In this document: in pieces, positions 9,201 through 17,773 of the stretch
Position numbering within the stretch: the stretch's first letter is position 1
How the letters are laid out: the number at the start of each line of letters is the position of its first letter
NCBI GenBank assembly: GCA_014804265.1
Contig: JAAVAC010000056.1
Coordinates: 1 to 57,114 of the forward strand
Direction: 5' to 3'
Source of the DNA: Lachnospiraceae bacterium
GTDB taxonomy: Bacteria > Bacillota > Clostridia > Lachnospirales > Lachnospiraceae
Length of the DNA stretch: 57,114 nt
Notes under the pieces: model-generated
Told to the model about the DNA's origin: nothing
The model's input: the letters and a program-made list of their open reading frames with translations, nothing else
Databases searched by the model: none
Position numbers and translations under genes: made by a program

Positions 9201-10560
9201 AAAAGAAGAGGCATCTGAAACCAAGCTGGAAGCTGCAGAAATAGCAAAGGAGTCGGCAGAGGAGCCTCTCATGCAGGAGGAGGTTGCAGCATTCCAAAGG
9301 CAATCAGAAATATCAGTACCAGAATCAATATCAGCGATAACTGAAAGCCTGGCGAAAGTTCCGGCAACGGAACCAACGATAGCAGCCGCCGAAAGCCCGA
9401 CGAAAGTCCCAGTAGCGGAACCAACGGCAGCAGCCGTTGAAAGCCCGGTGGAAATTCCGGTAACGGAACCAATGGCAGCAGTTACCGAAAGCCCAGTGGA
9501 AATTCCGGTAACGGAACCAATGGCAGCAGTTACCGAAAGCCCAGTGGAAATTTCGGTAGCGAAACCAACGGTAGCAGCCACCGAAAGTCCGATGGAAATC
9601 CCGATAGCAGAACCAATCACAGCAGCAGTAATCGAAAGTCCGGCAGCAGCCCCGGCACCAAAGCCAATCACAGCAGCCACCGAAAGCCCTATCGAAATTC
9701 CGATATCGGGAGAGGTAAAACCGGAACAGGATATTTTAATCGGAAAGCCGGTTGATTTAAAAAGTACAGATGTGATCCAGACATTTGTACCCAAATTGGA
9801 GCCAGTGGAGCGTTCCCTGACAAAAGAGGAAAAAGGCCGTTTTGCTTCTTTTGCTCCAAATAAGGAGGAACAGGGGAAAATAGCAAAAGCCCTGGATACT
9901 ATGGAGCTTTCTGCAGCAACGGGAAATATGCTTATTACTGGAGAACATGGAACAGGTACTCTGCAGGCAGCTCAGAGCGTGGTAGCCCAGTTGAAAGAAA
10001 AATATCCGGAATTTTCCGGTCAAATGGCCAAGATTACAGGAGTGCTGCTGGCAGAAAAAAATATTGGCGCCACATTGGAAAATCTGGAAAACAGTGCGCT
10101 TCTCATTGAACGGGCCGGCGACCTGCCTGCCGATGCTTTGGGTAATTTGTTATTCCATTTGGATAGATTGAGAGAGCACAAAGTTTTTGTAATCATGGAA
10201 GATACAAAACAGGAAATGGAAAGGCTGACGCTGCTTTATCCGGATATTGCCATTAGATTCAATGCAAGAATCGACATTCAATCACTGGACAATGATGGAC
10301 TTGTAAATTATGCCAGGGAGTATGCAAGGGAGCAGGAATATGCCATTGATGATATGGGCGTATTGGCCTTGTACACAAAGATTTCCGATATGCAGACAAA
10401 TGACCATGCCGTAACCGTGGCAGAAGTAAAGGACATGGTGGATAAGGCAATCATCCATGCCCAAAAGAAGAATATGTCTCATTTTATGGATATCATTCTT
10501 GCGAAGAGATATGATGGGGAAGATATGATTATACTTAGGGAGAAGGACTTTCAAAACTAA
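6223..10560 (+). CDS. Large TPR-like / proline-glutamate repeat protein with degenerate AAA-like C-terminus
   Basis: A protein of 1445 residues with a TTG start behind GAGGTGAAGGA. Residues 1-200 are helical and TPR-like (YRIRAEEINALIDKK, YEDSKEILLLAYDRNP). Residues 200-460 are acidic linker. About 470-815 consist of roughly 23 copies of a 15-residue unit (EEPVQNIPAEPVQPV). About 1035-1165 hold a second 16-residue repeat (ESPVEIPVTEPMAAVT). The last 260 residues look like an AAA-type ATPase domain. Its P-loop position reads GEHGTGTLQ, without the usual lysine, and it has a hydrophobic stretch ALLIERAGDLP and a helical lid. No signal peptide or membrane segment is visible. The repeats suggest an extended spacer between two folded ends. 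glgB follows 21 bases later, so the two may be co-transcribed. The function is unknown. Confidence 0.8.
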   Translation: MDKYEYRIRAEEINALIDKKKFVEAVKIADTIDWRRVKSVMMLCKISELYKINRRYEDSKEILLLAYDRNPGSRKIVYSLCELSIKLEETVQAVEYYKEFVQIAPRDTGKFILQYRLYEAQDVSLEERIAVLEEYKKRDYREKWAYELAYLYHRIGLATRCVEECDELILWFGEGKYVIKAMELKMLHCPLTASQQEKYDRRFQTEEPVTEEHEESEKEQDTDESALPIEIKAVEPSNAPTAKIPSKNIEETLEEETAEEPEAEEKEEDVQSLPEDAEAVNEETTEEAEEEIPVTQPDDDLDIKVKTIDVDNEYSTINLQQELAKSLAKFMAEEDMVASDATMAMPFATLAEAATSDTIMGAITDDSIKNAIIAPLLQDTAELTPITEEDLLASMEENKESQPQEETEEKLSMEDILTAPTIQIPEPVQKISTQISEEEKPDEITEQFVKALEEESMTMAPAGRKEPEEEPVQNIPTEPMQPVEEPVRSIPAETAQPVEEPVQKTPAESVQLVEEPIQKTPAEAIQPVEEPVQNVPVEPVQSVEEPVQNVPIEPIQPVEEPVQNISEEVIQPVEEPIQKAPAESVQPVEEPIQKVPAEPVQPVEEPVQNIPAEPIQSAQEPVQNIPAEPVQLVEEPIQKVPAEPVQPVEEPVQKTPAEPVQPVEEPIQKTSTESVQPVEEPVQNISAEPIQPAQEPVQNIPAEPIQPAQEPVQNILAEAIQPVEELVQNIPAEAIQPAQEPVQNIPIEPVQPVEEPVQNIPEEAIQPVEEPVQNIPIEPVQPVEEPVQNIPAEPVQPVEEPVQNIPIEPIQPIEEPMQTAPPAAESRVEYSEPEEKPDDGQITGQLSLEDIMAEWEETKRANEERRMQEMRERVIQQTGPMFSNFDAMARASVQADLDLISPAEDVFNHDHLEEELKQKETKKASAEPAEEEIEEIEEKASEKAEARSSVTFDTAEIFGLEEKLLDALNNPEIKEQSAPIEPITIDSSFFEDAKEEASETKLEAAEIAKESAEEPLMQEEVAAFQRQSEISVPESISAITESLAKVPATEPTIAAAESPTKVPVAEPTAAAVESPVEIPVTEPMAAVTESPVEIPVTEPMAAVTESPVEISVAKPTVAATESPMEIPIAEPITAAVIESPAAAPAPKPITAATESPIEIPISGEVKPEQDILIGKPVDLKSTDVIQTFVPKLEPVERSLTKEEKGRFASFAPNKEEQGKIAKALDTMELSAATGNMLITGEHGTGTLQAAQSVVAQLKEKYPEFSGQMAKITGVLLAEKNIGATLENLENSALLIERAGDLPADALGNLLFHLDRLREHKVFVIMEDTKQEMERLTLLYPDIAIRFNARIDIQSLDNDGLVNYAREYAREQEYAIDDMGVLALYTKISDMQTNDHAVTVAEVKDMVDKAIIHAQKKNMSHFMDIILAKRYDGEDMIILREKDFQN
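7620..8670 (+). repeat. 45-bp minisatellite within the large repeat protein
   Basis: About 23 tandem 45-bp units encode a 15-residue Pro/Glu/Val/Gln unit. Units differ by a few substitutions but keep length and frame. There are no unique spacers of the CRISPR kind. Copy number is likely to vary between strains. Confidence 0.85.
9330..9700 (+). repeat. Second, 48-bp in-frame repeat block
   Basis: About seven or eight degenerate units of 16 residues based on ESPVEIPVTEPMAAVT. They differ in sequence from the first block, so a second expansion occurred in the same gene. Confidence 0.7.
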
Positions 10561-10581
10561 AAAGTAAGTGAGGGAAATAAT

Positions 10582-12501
10582 ATGGTGCAAAACAAAAAAA
10601 GAGAAAACGATGTTTTTGTTTCTGAGTATGACGAGTATTTATTTACACAGGGAAATCATTATGAAATCTATGAAAAACTAGGTGCGCACAAAGCAGTAGT
10701 AGACGGAGCGGAAGGAGTGTATTTTGCAGTCTGGGCGCCTAATGCCATGTATGTAAATGTGACAGGATCCTTTAACAATTGGGACATTTACAAGCACAAT
10801 ATGAATAGGCTGCAGATCAGCGGTATTTTTGAATTGTTCATTCCTGGAGTGCAGGAAAACGACTTATATAAATATGTCATAACCACGAAGGATAACCGTA
10901 AGATTTATAAAGCAGACCCGTTTGCCAATTATTCCGAATTAAGACCGGGCAATGCTTCAAAAGTAACGGATATTACCGGATTTAAGTGGACAGACAACAG
11001 CTGGCAGAGTGAAAAGGCAGAAAAGGATTGGAACAAGGAACCGGTTGCCATTTATGAGTGCCATATTGGTTCCTGGATGAAACATCCTGCCTCAAGAGAA
11101 GAAGATTCCTTCTACAATTACAGACTGTTTGCAGACCGTATTGTAGAATATCTAAAAGAAATGAAATATACCCATGTGGAGCTTATGGGCATTGCGGAAT
11201 ATCCCTTTGACGGTTCCTGGGGGTATCAGGTAACAGGTTATTATGCGCCTACCTCCAGATATGGTTCACCAAAGGATTTCATGTATCTTGTAAATACCCT
11301 GCATAAGAATAAGATAGGCGTCATCTTAGACTGGGTACCTGCTCATTTCCCCAGAGATGAATTTGGGCTCAGTGAATTTGACGGCACCTGCCTTTATGAA
11401 CATCCGGACAAACGGAAAGGGGAGCACCCTGACTGGGGAACCAAGATCTTTAATTACGAAAAGACAGAAGTGGTAAATTTTCTGATAGCCAATGCCCTTT
11501 ATTGGGTAAAAGAATATCATATTGACGGATTGCGGGTAGATGCGGTTGCCTCTATGCTCTATCTGGATTATGGGAAAAATGACGGACAATGGGTTGCAAA
11601 TAAGTATGGTGACAACAAAAACCTTGAAGCCATTGAATTTTTCCGCCATTTAAATTCCATTATTCCAAAGAGATTTCCGGGAACCATGGTAATTGCAGAA
11701 GAATCCACCGCATGGCCTAAAGTGACAAAGCCGGCAGAGGAAGACGGCCTTGGCTTTACCTTCAAATGGAATATGGGATGGATGCATGATTTTTGTGATT
11801 ATATGAAGCTGGATCCTATTTTCAGGAAAAACAATCATTATAAGATGACCTTTGCCATGAGCTATAATGATTCAGAAAACTATATATTATCCCTTTCCCA
11901 TGACGAAGTGGTGCATTTAAAATGCTCCATGCTAAATAAGATGCCGGGCTTTATGGTAGATAAATATGCCAATTTACGGGTAGGTTTCACTTACATGTTC
12001 ACCCATTCCGGCAAAAAGCTCCTTTTTATGGGACAGGATTTTGCTCAGGAATGCGAATGGAGTGAAGCAAGGGAACTGGAATGGCACTGTCTGGAAGACC
12101 CGCTTCATGCCGGAATGAAAAACTATATGAGAAGGCTTCTTGAGATATACCGCCAATATCCATGCCTGTATGAAATCGATAACGACTGGGCAGGTTTTGA
12201 ATGGATAGAAGCAGATGATATGGATAACAGCACCTACAGCTATTTCAGAAAGGCTTCCAATGGAAAAAATAACGTGTTAGTGGTATTGAATATGACACCG
12301 ATGGAAAGAAAAGACTTTAAAGTAGGTGTACCTAAGAGGAAAAAATATAAGCTGCTTTTAAATAGCGATGCTAAAGAATTTGGCGGAAACGGAGCAGTGA
12401 TTCCAAAGGAAATTGCTGCAAAAAAAGTAGAATCTAATGGAAGGGATTATTCGATTACCTTTGACCTGCCTCCTTATGGTGCCATTTTGTTTACTTTTTA
12501 A
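10582..12501 (+). CDS. glgB: 1,4-alpha-glucan branching enzyme
   Basis: A GH13 enzyme of 639 residues that moves alpha-1,4 glucan segments to alpha-1,6 positions during glycogen synthesis. An N-terminal CBM48-like region (YFAVWAPNAMYVNVTGSFNNW) precedes the catalytic barrel. Catalytic regions visible are DGLRVDAVASMLYLDYG (nucleophile Asp), MVIAEESTAWP (acid/base Glu) and LSLSHDEVVH (third carboxylate). A C-terminal beta domain ends in DLPPYGAILFTF. The start ATG follows GTGAGGGAAATAAT. No other glycogen genes are nearby, and the preceding neighbour is the large repeat protein. Confidence 0.95.
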   Translation: MVQNKKRENDVFVSEYDEYLFTQGNHYEIYEKLGAHKAVVDGAEGVYFAVWAPNAMYVNVTGSFNNWDIYKHNMNRLQISGIFELFIPGVQENDLYKYVITTKDNRKIYKADPFANYSELRPGNASKVTDITGFKWTDNSWQSEKAEKDWNKEPVAIYECHIGSWMKHPASREEDSFYNYRLFADRIVEYLKEMKYTHVELMGIAEYPFDGSWGYQVTGYYAPTSRYGSPKDFMYLVNTLHKNKIGVILDWVPAHFPRDEFGLSEFDGTCLYEHPDKRKGEHPDWGTKIFNYEKTEVVNFLIANALYWVKEYHIDGLRVDAVASMLYLDYGKNDGQWVANKYGDNKNLEAIEFFRHLNSIIPKRFPGTMVIAEESTAWPKVTKPAEEDGLGFTFKWNMGWMHDFCDYMKLDPIFRKNNHYKMTFAMSYNDSENYILSLSHDEVVHLKCSMLNKMPGFMVDKYANLRVGFTYMFTHSGKKLLFMGQDFAQECEWSEARELEWHCLEDPLHAGMKNYMRRLLEIYRQYPCLYEIDNDWAGFEWIEADDMDNSTYSYFRKASNGKNNVLVVLNMTPMERKDFKVGVPKRKKYKLLLNSDAKEFGGNGAVIPKEIAAKKVESNGRDYSITFDLPPYGAILFTF

Positions 12502-12562
12502 GGTTTTAAAAACTGGTGAATTGTATAACACAGGTTAAGAATAACAAAAAACCTGCCGAAAT

Positions 12563-12597
12563 AAAAGGTGAATGTTTTATCATTCATCTTTTATTTT
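12563..12597 (+). terminator. Terminator after glgB
   Basis: AAAAGGTGAATG (12563-12574) and CATTCATCTTTT (12581-12592) pair over 12 bp with one G-U, followed by TTATTTTG. Confidence 0.75.
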
Positions 12598-12656
12598 GTC
12601 ATAAGACAGCAGGAAATAAAGACAAGAAAGGCAAATGCTCTACATGGAGAATTGAT

Positions 12657-15600
12657 ATGAAGGTAAATTTTGAAGGAATGAATCAAAATCAAAATGTAGA
12701 CAACAGTAAAATTACATACAGCGCTCCCTACGCCCCAAGGATGCGGGCTCAAAAGGGATTTCATTTAGACATTTCTGGTACTGTTATGGATAACAAAGCT
12801 TATGGAGGTCAGGGAAAGACCACAGAAGATGTTATGAACGAAGCTGCGAATATGGATATTACCAATAAACGCAACTACATGGCCATAATGTCTAATTCTA
12901 TGTCCGGAGAAGATATTTCCAATCTGATGAAGGAAGGATTCCATCCGGGAAGCGTAGATGTGGAAACGATTGTTACTGTTGTAGACCAGATAAAAGCAAA
13001 GCTTGCGGAAGCCGGAATCGAAATTACCGGTTATACCGATGATATCAGCATGGATAAGCTGAAAAAGATCACCGGAAATGCCGGCTATGCCATTTCCATC
13101 GCCCAAAAGCTAAGTGAGTACAATGTACCTGTTACGAAAGAAAACGTAACAGAAGCAATGAAAGAGTTCGAGAAAGCAGGGGAAATCCGGGAGTTAAGAG
13201 ATGGTGCCATAAAATATATGGTTACGAACGGAAAAGAACCTACTATTGACAATTTATACAGAGCCCAGTTCAGTGCTGCTAAAAACGGAGATGTACAGGG
13301 AAGCGGATATTTTGAAGATGACTTTACCGGCTACTACGGGAAAAAGGCGGATGATATCCACTTTGAACGGCTTCAGGCCCAAATGGAAAAAGTGATTGAA
13401 GATGCAGGCCTTGTGGTATATAAAGATACAGTCAATCAGGCAAAATGGCTGGTAGAAAAGGGAATTCCGCTGACAAAGGATAACCTGCTTTTGTTGAACC
13501 AGCTAAAAGAAATATCCTTCCCAAAAGAACCGGAGGAAATCATCAATTCCATAGCAGCGGCTCTGTCGGAAGGAAAACAGGCAAAGGACTCCCTGTTGTC
13601 CAATAAGGAAAGTGCCTTGAAGCAGGCAGTGTCTTTGAAAAAGACCGTGGATGACCTTACAGACGAAGCGTTGGAAAAAGTCTATTCGGAAGGAAAGATT
13701 TTTACCATTAAAAATCTCAAGAAGGCAATGATAGAGATTTCCTTATCCGCTACCACCCCGGGCATAGCATACGAAAAGAAGAATCCGGAAAGCCCGGCAT
13801 TGGTCACTGCCAGACGGCAGTTGGAGGAAATCAGGCTCCGGATGACCGTAGACGCCAATTACAAGCTGTTAAAAAGCGGATTTGCTATTGAGACGGCAGA
13901 GCTTGAGCAGGTAGTGGAAAAGTTGAAGCAACAGGAAGCCGCAGACCAAAAGGTACTGTTTGGATCCACAGAAGATGCTTCTTTGGCGGAAAGAGCTTCA
14001 CTTTACAAAGAAGTTTCCGAAAAAGTGACGGCTATTGGGGATATGCCTGCTGCGGTAGTGGGGAAAGTTGCTTTTACCCGTTCCGTATTTACCTTAAATT
14101 ATGTGCATACCCAGGGCACCGTATTAAAAAATGCTTATGAAAGCGCAGGCAAAAGCTATGAGGCTCTCATGACCGCTCCCAGAGGGGATTTGGGAGATTC
14201 CATCCAAAAGGCATTTGGCAGGATAAAAGTGCTGTTGGAAGATTTGGATATGGAATACAATGATGCCAATGCAAAAGCAGTTCGTATCTTAGGCTATAAC
14301 CAGATGGAAATTACCGAAGAAAACATAAATACAGTAAAAAGCGCCGAAGAAGCCCTTACAAGGGTTATCCATAAAATGACACCGGCAGCTGTGCTTCAGA
14401 TGATTCGGGAAGATGTAAATCCACTGAATATGAACGTGGAAGAGCTATATGACTACCTGAAAGAAAAAGAGACCGAGCCTTCTGCAGAAATGGAAAAATA
14501 CAGCAAATATCTGTATAAGCTGGAAAAGAGCAATGGAATTTCAGAGGATGAGAGAAATGCTTATATCGGCATATACAGATTGTTTCGGCAGATTGAAAAA
14601 GGTGATGGCGCTGCAATTGGAAGCCTTTTACAGTCAGGAAGGGAATTGACCCTGTCTAATCTGCTGAGAGAGACAAGGACGCGGAAACATGGCCGTTTCC
14701 AGGCTTCTATTGATGATGATTTTGGAGCCCTTTCCCATGTGAATGAAAAGGGAACTTCCATATCAGAACAGATTCTGGGATATTATGAAAGAAAAGCAGA
14801 CCATATCTTTGAAGAGCTTTCTCCGGAAAAATTCCGAACGGCGGATATTACAGGAGATACTACTTTAGAGCAGTTAGATGAGCTGTTAAAAGGAAAAGAG
14901 GAAGATGTGCTGCTGGAGAAAGAATATCTAAAAGAACAGATAGATGACATGCGAAGAATCCATAAGGTGGGCGATCAGGTAATCGAAGACTTACTGGAAT
15001 ATGGTCAGGACATTTCGCCGGATAACCTGTTAGCAGCAGATTACCTTATGAATTATAAGGGAGCCACATTCAGGCAGATTGCTTCTTATGCAAGGAAAAA
15101 TGATAGAAATACCAACCGTGCCACAACCAGTGAACCAACATTGACAGCCCGGTTAGAGGACCACATAGAGCAGATCAGGGAATCCATGACGGACCAGGAA
15201 GCCATGGAATATGCATACGACAGATTTTTGGAAACTGCGGAGGATGTGCTGGAAAACAGTTCCTTTGAAGAAAGTGCTACTGTCATAGATGTAAAGAGCA
15301 TGGCTATCTTTTCCAAACAACTAAAGCTATTGAGAAATATGGCAAGAGAAGAAAATTATCAAGTGCCTGTTTCCATAGGCGGCGAAATCACTTCCATACA
15401 CCTGAAGGTGCTTCGGAATAAAGGGGAAAAAGGAAAGGTAACCGCCTCTTTGGAAACCGAAAAGCTTGGAAAAGTAGCGGCTCATCTGGAAGCAGAGCAG
15501 GGCAGGATTTCCGGCTATGTAGTGTGCAGTTCCAAGGAAGGATTTGAAATCCTGAAGGACGGGAAACCTAAGCTGCAGGAAAAGATCCAGGAAGAGGCAG

Positions 15601-15746
15601 AGAAAGAAACCCAGGTTCAGATACTTTACGGCAGGCACACGGAAGAGGAAGGCTTTGCACATAAAAAGGAGACAGATACATCCATATCAACCAAAGAATT
15701 GTATCATGTGGCAAAGGCCTTTATAGATTTTATAGAAACATGCTAA
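12657..15746 (+). CDS. DUF6240-like protein linked to flagellin
   Basis: A 1029-residue hydrophilic, mainly helical protein with no signal peptide or membrane segment. It contains several repeated modules of the type ELVEKGIPLTKDNLLLLNQLK, KLLKSGFAIETAELEQVVEKL and DLLEYGQDISPDNLLAADYL. Each is a helical hairpin with an ITxDNL-like motif, which suggests a solenoid. I believe it corresponds to DUF6240, a family seen beside flagellar genes in Lachnospiraceae; the name is from memory. I chose the ATG at 12657 (MKVNFEGMNQNQ) because the upstream extension crosses the glgB terminator and ATGGAGAATTGAT precedes this ATG. Flagellin begins 33 bases after its end without a separate promoter that I can see, so co-transcription is likely. 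A role in flagellar assembly or regulation is inference. Confidence 0.7.
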   Translation: MKVNFEGMNQNQNVDNSKITYSAPYAPRMRAQKGFHLDISGTVMDNKAYGGQGKTTEDVMNEAANMDITNKRNYMAIMSNSMSGEDISNLMKEGFHPGSVDVETIVTVVDQIKAKLAEAGIEITGYTDDISMDKLKKITGNAGYAISIAQKLSEYNVPVTKENVTEAMKEFEKAGEIRELRDGAIKYMVTNGKEPTIDNLYRAQFSAAKNGDVQGSGYFEDDFTGYYGKKADDIHFERLQAQMEKVIEDAGLVVYKDTVNQAKWLVEKGIPLTKDNLLLLNQLKEISFPKEPEEIINSIAAALSEGKQAKDSLLSNKESALKQAVSLKKTVDDLTDEALEKVYSEGKIFTIKNLKKAMIEISLSATTPGIAYEKKNPESPALVTARRQLEEIRLRMTVDANYKLLKSGFAIETAELEQVVEKLKQQEAADQKVLFGSTEDASLAERASLYKEVSEKVTAIGDMPAAVVGKVAFTRSVFTLNYVHTQGTVLKNAYESAGKSYEALMTAPRGDLGDSIQKAFGRIKVLLEDLDMEYNDANAKAVRILGYNQMEITEENINTVKSAEEALTRVIHKMTPAAVLQMIREDVNPLNMNVEELYDYLKEKETEPSAEMEKYSKYLYKLEKSNGISEDERNAYIGIYRLFRQIEKGDGAAIGSLLQSGRELTLSNLLRETRTRKHGRFQASIDDDFGALSHVNEKGTSISEQILGYYERKADHIFEELSPEKFRTADITGDTTLEQLDELLKGKEEDVLLEKEYLKEQIDDMRRIHKVGDQVIEDLLEYGQDISPDNLLAADYLMNYKGATFRQIASYARKNDRNTNRATTSEPTLTARLEDHIEQIRESMTDQEAMEYAYDRFLETAEDVLENSSFEESATVIDVKSMAIFSKQLKLLRNMAREENYQVPVSIGGEITSIHLKVLRNKGEKGKVTASLETEKLGKVAAHLEAEQGRISGYVVCSSKEGFEILKDGKPKLQEKIQEEAEKETQVQILYGRHTEEEGFAHKKETDTSISTKELYHVAKAFIDFIETC

Positions 15747-15779
15747 TAAATATCATACAAATAAAAGGAAGGTGCTTTT

Positions 15780-16907
15780 ATGAAAGTTAATTACAATTTA
15801 CAGGCAATCATTGCTAATAAATCCCTTAGCAACAGTGAAAATAATCTGGCTAGTTCCAGTACCCGTTTATCTTCCGGGTATAAGATTAATAATGCAAAGG
15901 ATAATCCATCCGGAATTGCTATAGCAAAAAGAATGAATGCCCAGTTAAAAGGATTAGAAAAGGCGCGTCAGAATGCTACCGATGGCATTTCCGTAATACA
16001 GACAGCAGAAGGCGCTTTAACTGAGATTCAGGAAATGGTTCAAAGGATGAATGAATTGGCTGTGAAGGCAGCAACCGGTACGATGGTAGATGATGACAGG
16101 AAGCTGGTAATGGAGGAGGTTTCCCAGTTAAAAGAGGAAATAGCCAGGATAGCGTCTACCACCGATTTCAATGGACAAAAACTATTGAACGGAGAATGCG
16201 ATTTAAGAGGATACACAAGTGAACCCGGCGCAACTGTGGAATACTATTCCGACAATATACCCTTGGGACAATATTCCCTGTCCATTACCCCTGCCTTTGA
16301 TGCAGACGGTAATTTAACAGATGCTACAACGGTAAATTTCGGGGCATCTGCAGGTGGAGCGGATGAGCTTCATTTTGATGCAAATTGTGTTACAAAGATA
16401 AAGGGAAAGACGGTTACCATCATTGATGCCATGCAGAATGAAGTGAGGATATCCATTGACCAGAATACATTTAACGGCGCCGGAACGGCAATGACCATAG
16501 ACCTGACCGGAATCGGTGCAATGCGTTTCCAGATTGGAGCCAATGAAGGCCAGGTGCTTCCTATCCGTATTCCTACAGTATCCCTGACCAATATGCAAAT
16601 TGATACTCTGGATGTATCCACTGAGGAAAATGCCAGGAAGGCAATCGGTCAGTTATCAGAAGCGAATGATTATATATCTGCAGTCCGTTCCAGATTAGGT
16701 GCTTACCAGAATCGTTTGGAACATGCAGAAACAAATCTGGAAGCATCAAGTGAAAGCGTTACTGCGGCATATTCCAGCATTATGGATGTGAATATGGCAA
16801 CGGAAATGACAGAATACACAAAGCTCCAGGTATTGACCCAGGCTGGTACTTCCATGTTAGCCCAGGCAAATGAAAGACCTCAGCAGATATTACAGTTACT
16901 GCAGTAA
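15780..16907 (+). CDS. hag: Flagellin
   Basis: The flagellar filament subunit, 375 residues. The conserved N-terminal D0/D1 helices are clear (NLASSSTRLSSGYKINNAKD, then AKRMNAQLKGLEKARQNATD and IQTAEGALTEIQEMVQRMNE). So is the C-terminal half (SRLGAYQNRLEHAETNLEAS, then IMDVNMATEMTEYTK and the end MLAQANERPQQILQLLQ). The variable middle (about 135-275) is short. Flagellins are secreted by the flagellar type III system without a cleaved signal. The start ATG follows AAAGGAAGGTGCTTTT. fliS is 46 bases downstream, as expected for a filament subunit and its chaperone. Confidence 0.95.
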   Translation: MKVNYNLQAIIANKSLSNSENNLASSSTRLSSGYKINNAKDNPSGIAIAKRMNAQLKGLEKARQNATDGISVIQTAEGALTEIQEMVQRMNELAVKAATGTMVDDDRKLVMEEVSQLKEEIARIASTTDFNGQKLLNGECDLRGYTSEPGATVEYYSDNIPLGQYSLSITPAFDADGNLTDATTVNFGASAGGADELHFDANCVTKIKGKTVTIIDAMQNEVRISIDQNTFNGAGTAMTIDLTGIGAMRFQIGANEGQVLPIRIPTVSLTNMQIDTLDVSTEENARKAIGQLSEANDYISAVRSRLGAYQNRLEHAETNLEASSESVTAAYSSIMDVNMATEMTEYTKLQVLTQAGTSMLAQANERPQQILQLLQ

Positions 16908-16953
16908 TATGGCGGGACTGGTATATTAGCAGAGGCTGACCGGAGGTGGAAGG

Positions 16954-17430
16954 ATGAAGAATGAGTTAAAGCAGCAATATAAGCTGCGCATTACAAGTGC
17001 CAATAAAACCCAGCTGGTGGTTATCCTGTATGAAATGTTTCTGCAGTACATGGAAGAAGCAAAGGAAGCCCATGAAAAAGAAGATGGAAAAGCTTTTAAG
17101 GATGCCATCATGCACGCCAGGGGATGTGTAAAGGAACTAATGCAGTCTTTGAATTTTGAATATGAGCCTGCAAAGGAGCTGATGCAGTTATATGTCTATG
17201 TAAATAAGGAGCTTGTCCATGCAGATGTCCAAAACAAAACAGAGCCTTTAGAGCACAGCATTACGGTGATGAAAGGGCTATGGGAGGCCTATAGCCAGAT
17301 CAGCAGCATGGATCAGTCGCCTGCAGTGATGGAAAATTCCCAAAAGGTTTATGCAGGACTTACCTATGGACGTGATGATTTAGTGGAAAACCTGAATCAG
17401 GTCGGTGAAAATAGAGGTTTTTTGGTTTGA
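16954..17430 (+). CDS. fliS: Flagellar export chaperone FliS
   Basis: A 158-residue helical protein matching FliS, which binds the C-terminal helix of flagellin and prevents premature polymerisation in the cytoplasm. Typical signs are the N-terminal QQYKLRITSANKTQLVVILYE and a four-helix pattern with ELMQLYVYVNKELVHADVQN. The C-terminal tail is slightly longer than usual. The start ATG follows GGAGGTGGAAGG. Its last 51 bases overlap the 3' end of the convergent yaaL-like gene. Confidence 0.88.
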   Translation: MKNELKQQYKLRITSANKTQLVVILYEMFLQYMEEAKEAHEKEDGKAFKDAIMHARGCVKELMQSLNFEYEPAKELMQLYVYVNKELVHADVQNKTEPLEHSITVMKGLWEAYSQISSMDQSPAVMENSQKVYAGLTYGRDDLVENLNQVGENRGFLV

Positions 17431-17655
17431 TTCTTCAGGCAGCAGATTTAATTTTGCTGCCTGTTCCAATAAGTACTTATATCGTTTTAAACTGGAATTG
17501 ACTTCATAAATATAGCAGTCGATTAAATCCGGCTCTGTAACGTTATCAAAGTTGGAGTAGGCGCATTCCAGAGCAAATTTCGTCTTATCAATATCATCTA
17601 AAAGTTGTAAACGTTCTTTCTTTTTTTCAGAGCTGACGGACCCTTCCAATTTCAT
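17380..17655 (-). CDS. YaaL-like DUF2508 family protein
   Basis: A 91-residue protein of the DUF2508/YaaL family. The diagnostic pattern is visible: an N-terminal helix (LLDDIDKTKFALECAYSNFD), then VTEPDLIDCYIYEV and LKRYKYLLEQAAKLNL. Function is unknown. In many Firmicutes yaaL lies between recR and bofA on the same strand. Here bofA is the neighbour, but the gene points the opposite way and recR is absent, so the ancestral order has been inverted. It ends inside the fliS reading frame. Confidence 0.8.
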   Translation of the reverse strand: MKLEGSVSSEKKKERLQLLDDIDKTKFALECAYSNFDNVTEPDLIDCYIYEVNSSLKRYKYLLEQAAKLNLLPEESNQKTSIFTDLIQVFH

Positions 17656-17773
17656 TGTTATTTCCTTTCATTTCCTTTTTAGTAAGTATAGTCACAACCC
17701 GAAAAAAATATTCATAATAAATTTCATATTACCATATAATGTAAAAAAATCTGAGAGGAAAAGGTGGAGAAAT

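Noticed and set aside
8952-9794. Reverse frame of 280 residues opposite the second repeat block
   Set aside because: Antisense by-product of the repeats, with serine/alanine low complexity and no ribosome binding site.
12536-12562. Sigma-28 type promoter (TAAGAATA, 11 bases, GCCGAAAT) before the flagellar block
   Set aside because: The -35 match is weak and the start site would fall inside the glgB terminator hairpin, so I do not claim it.
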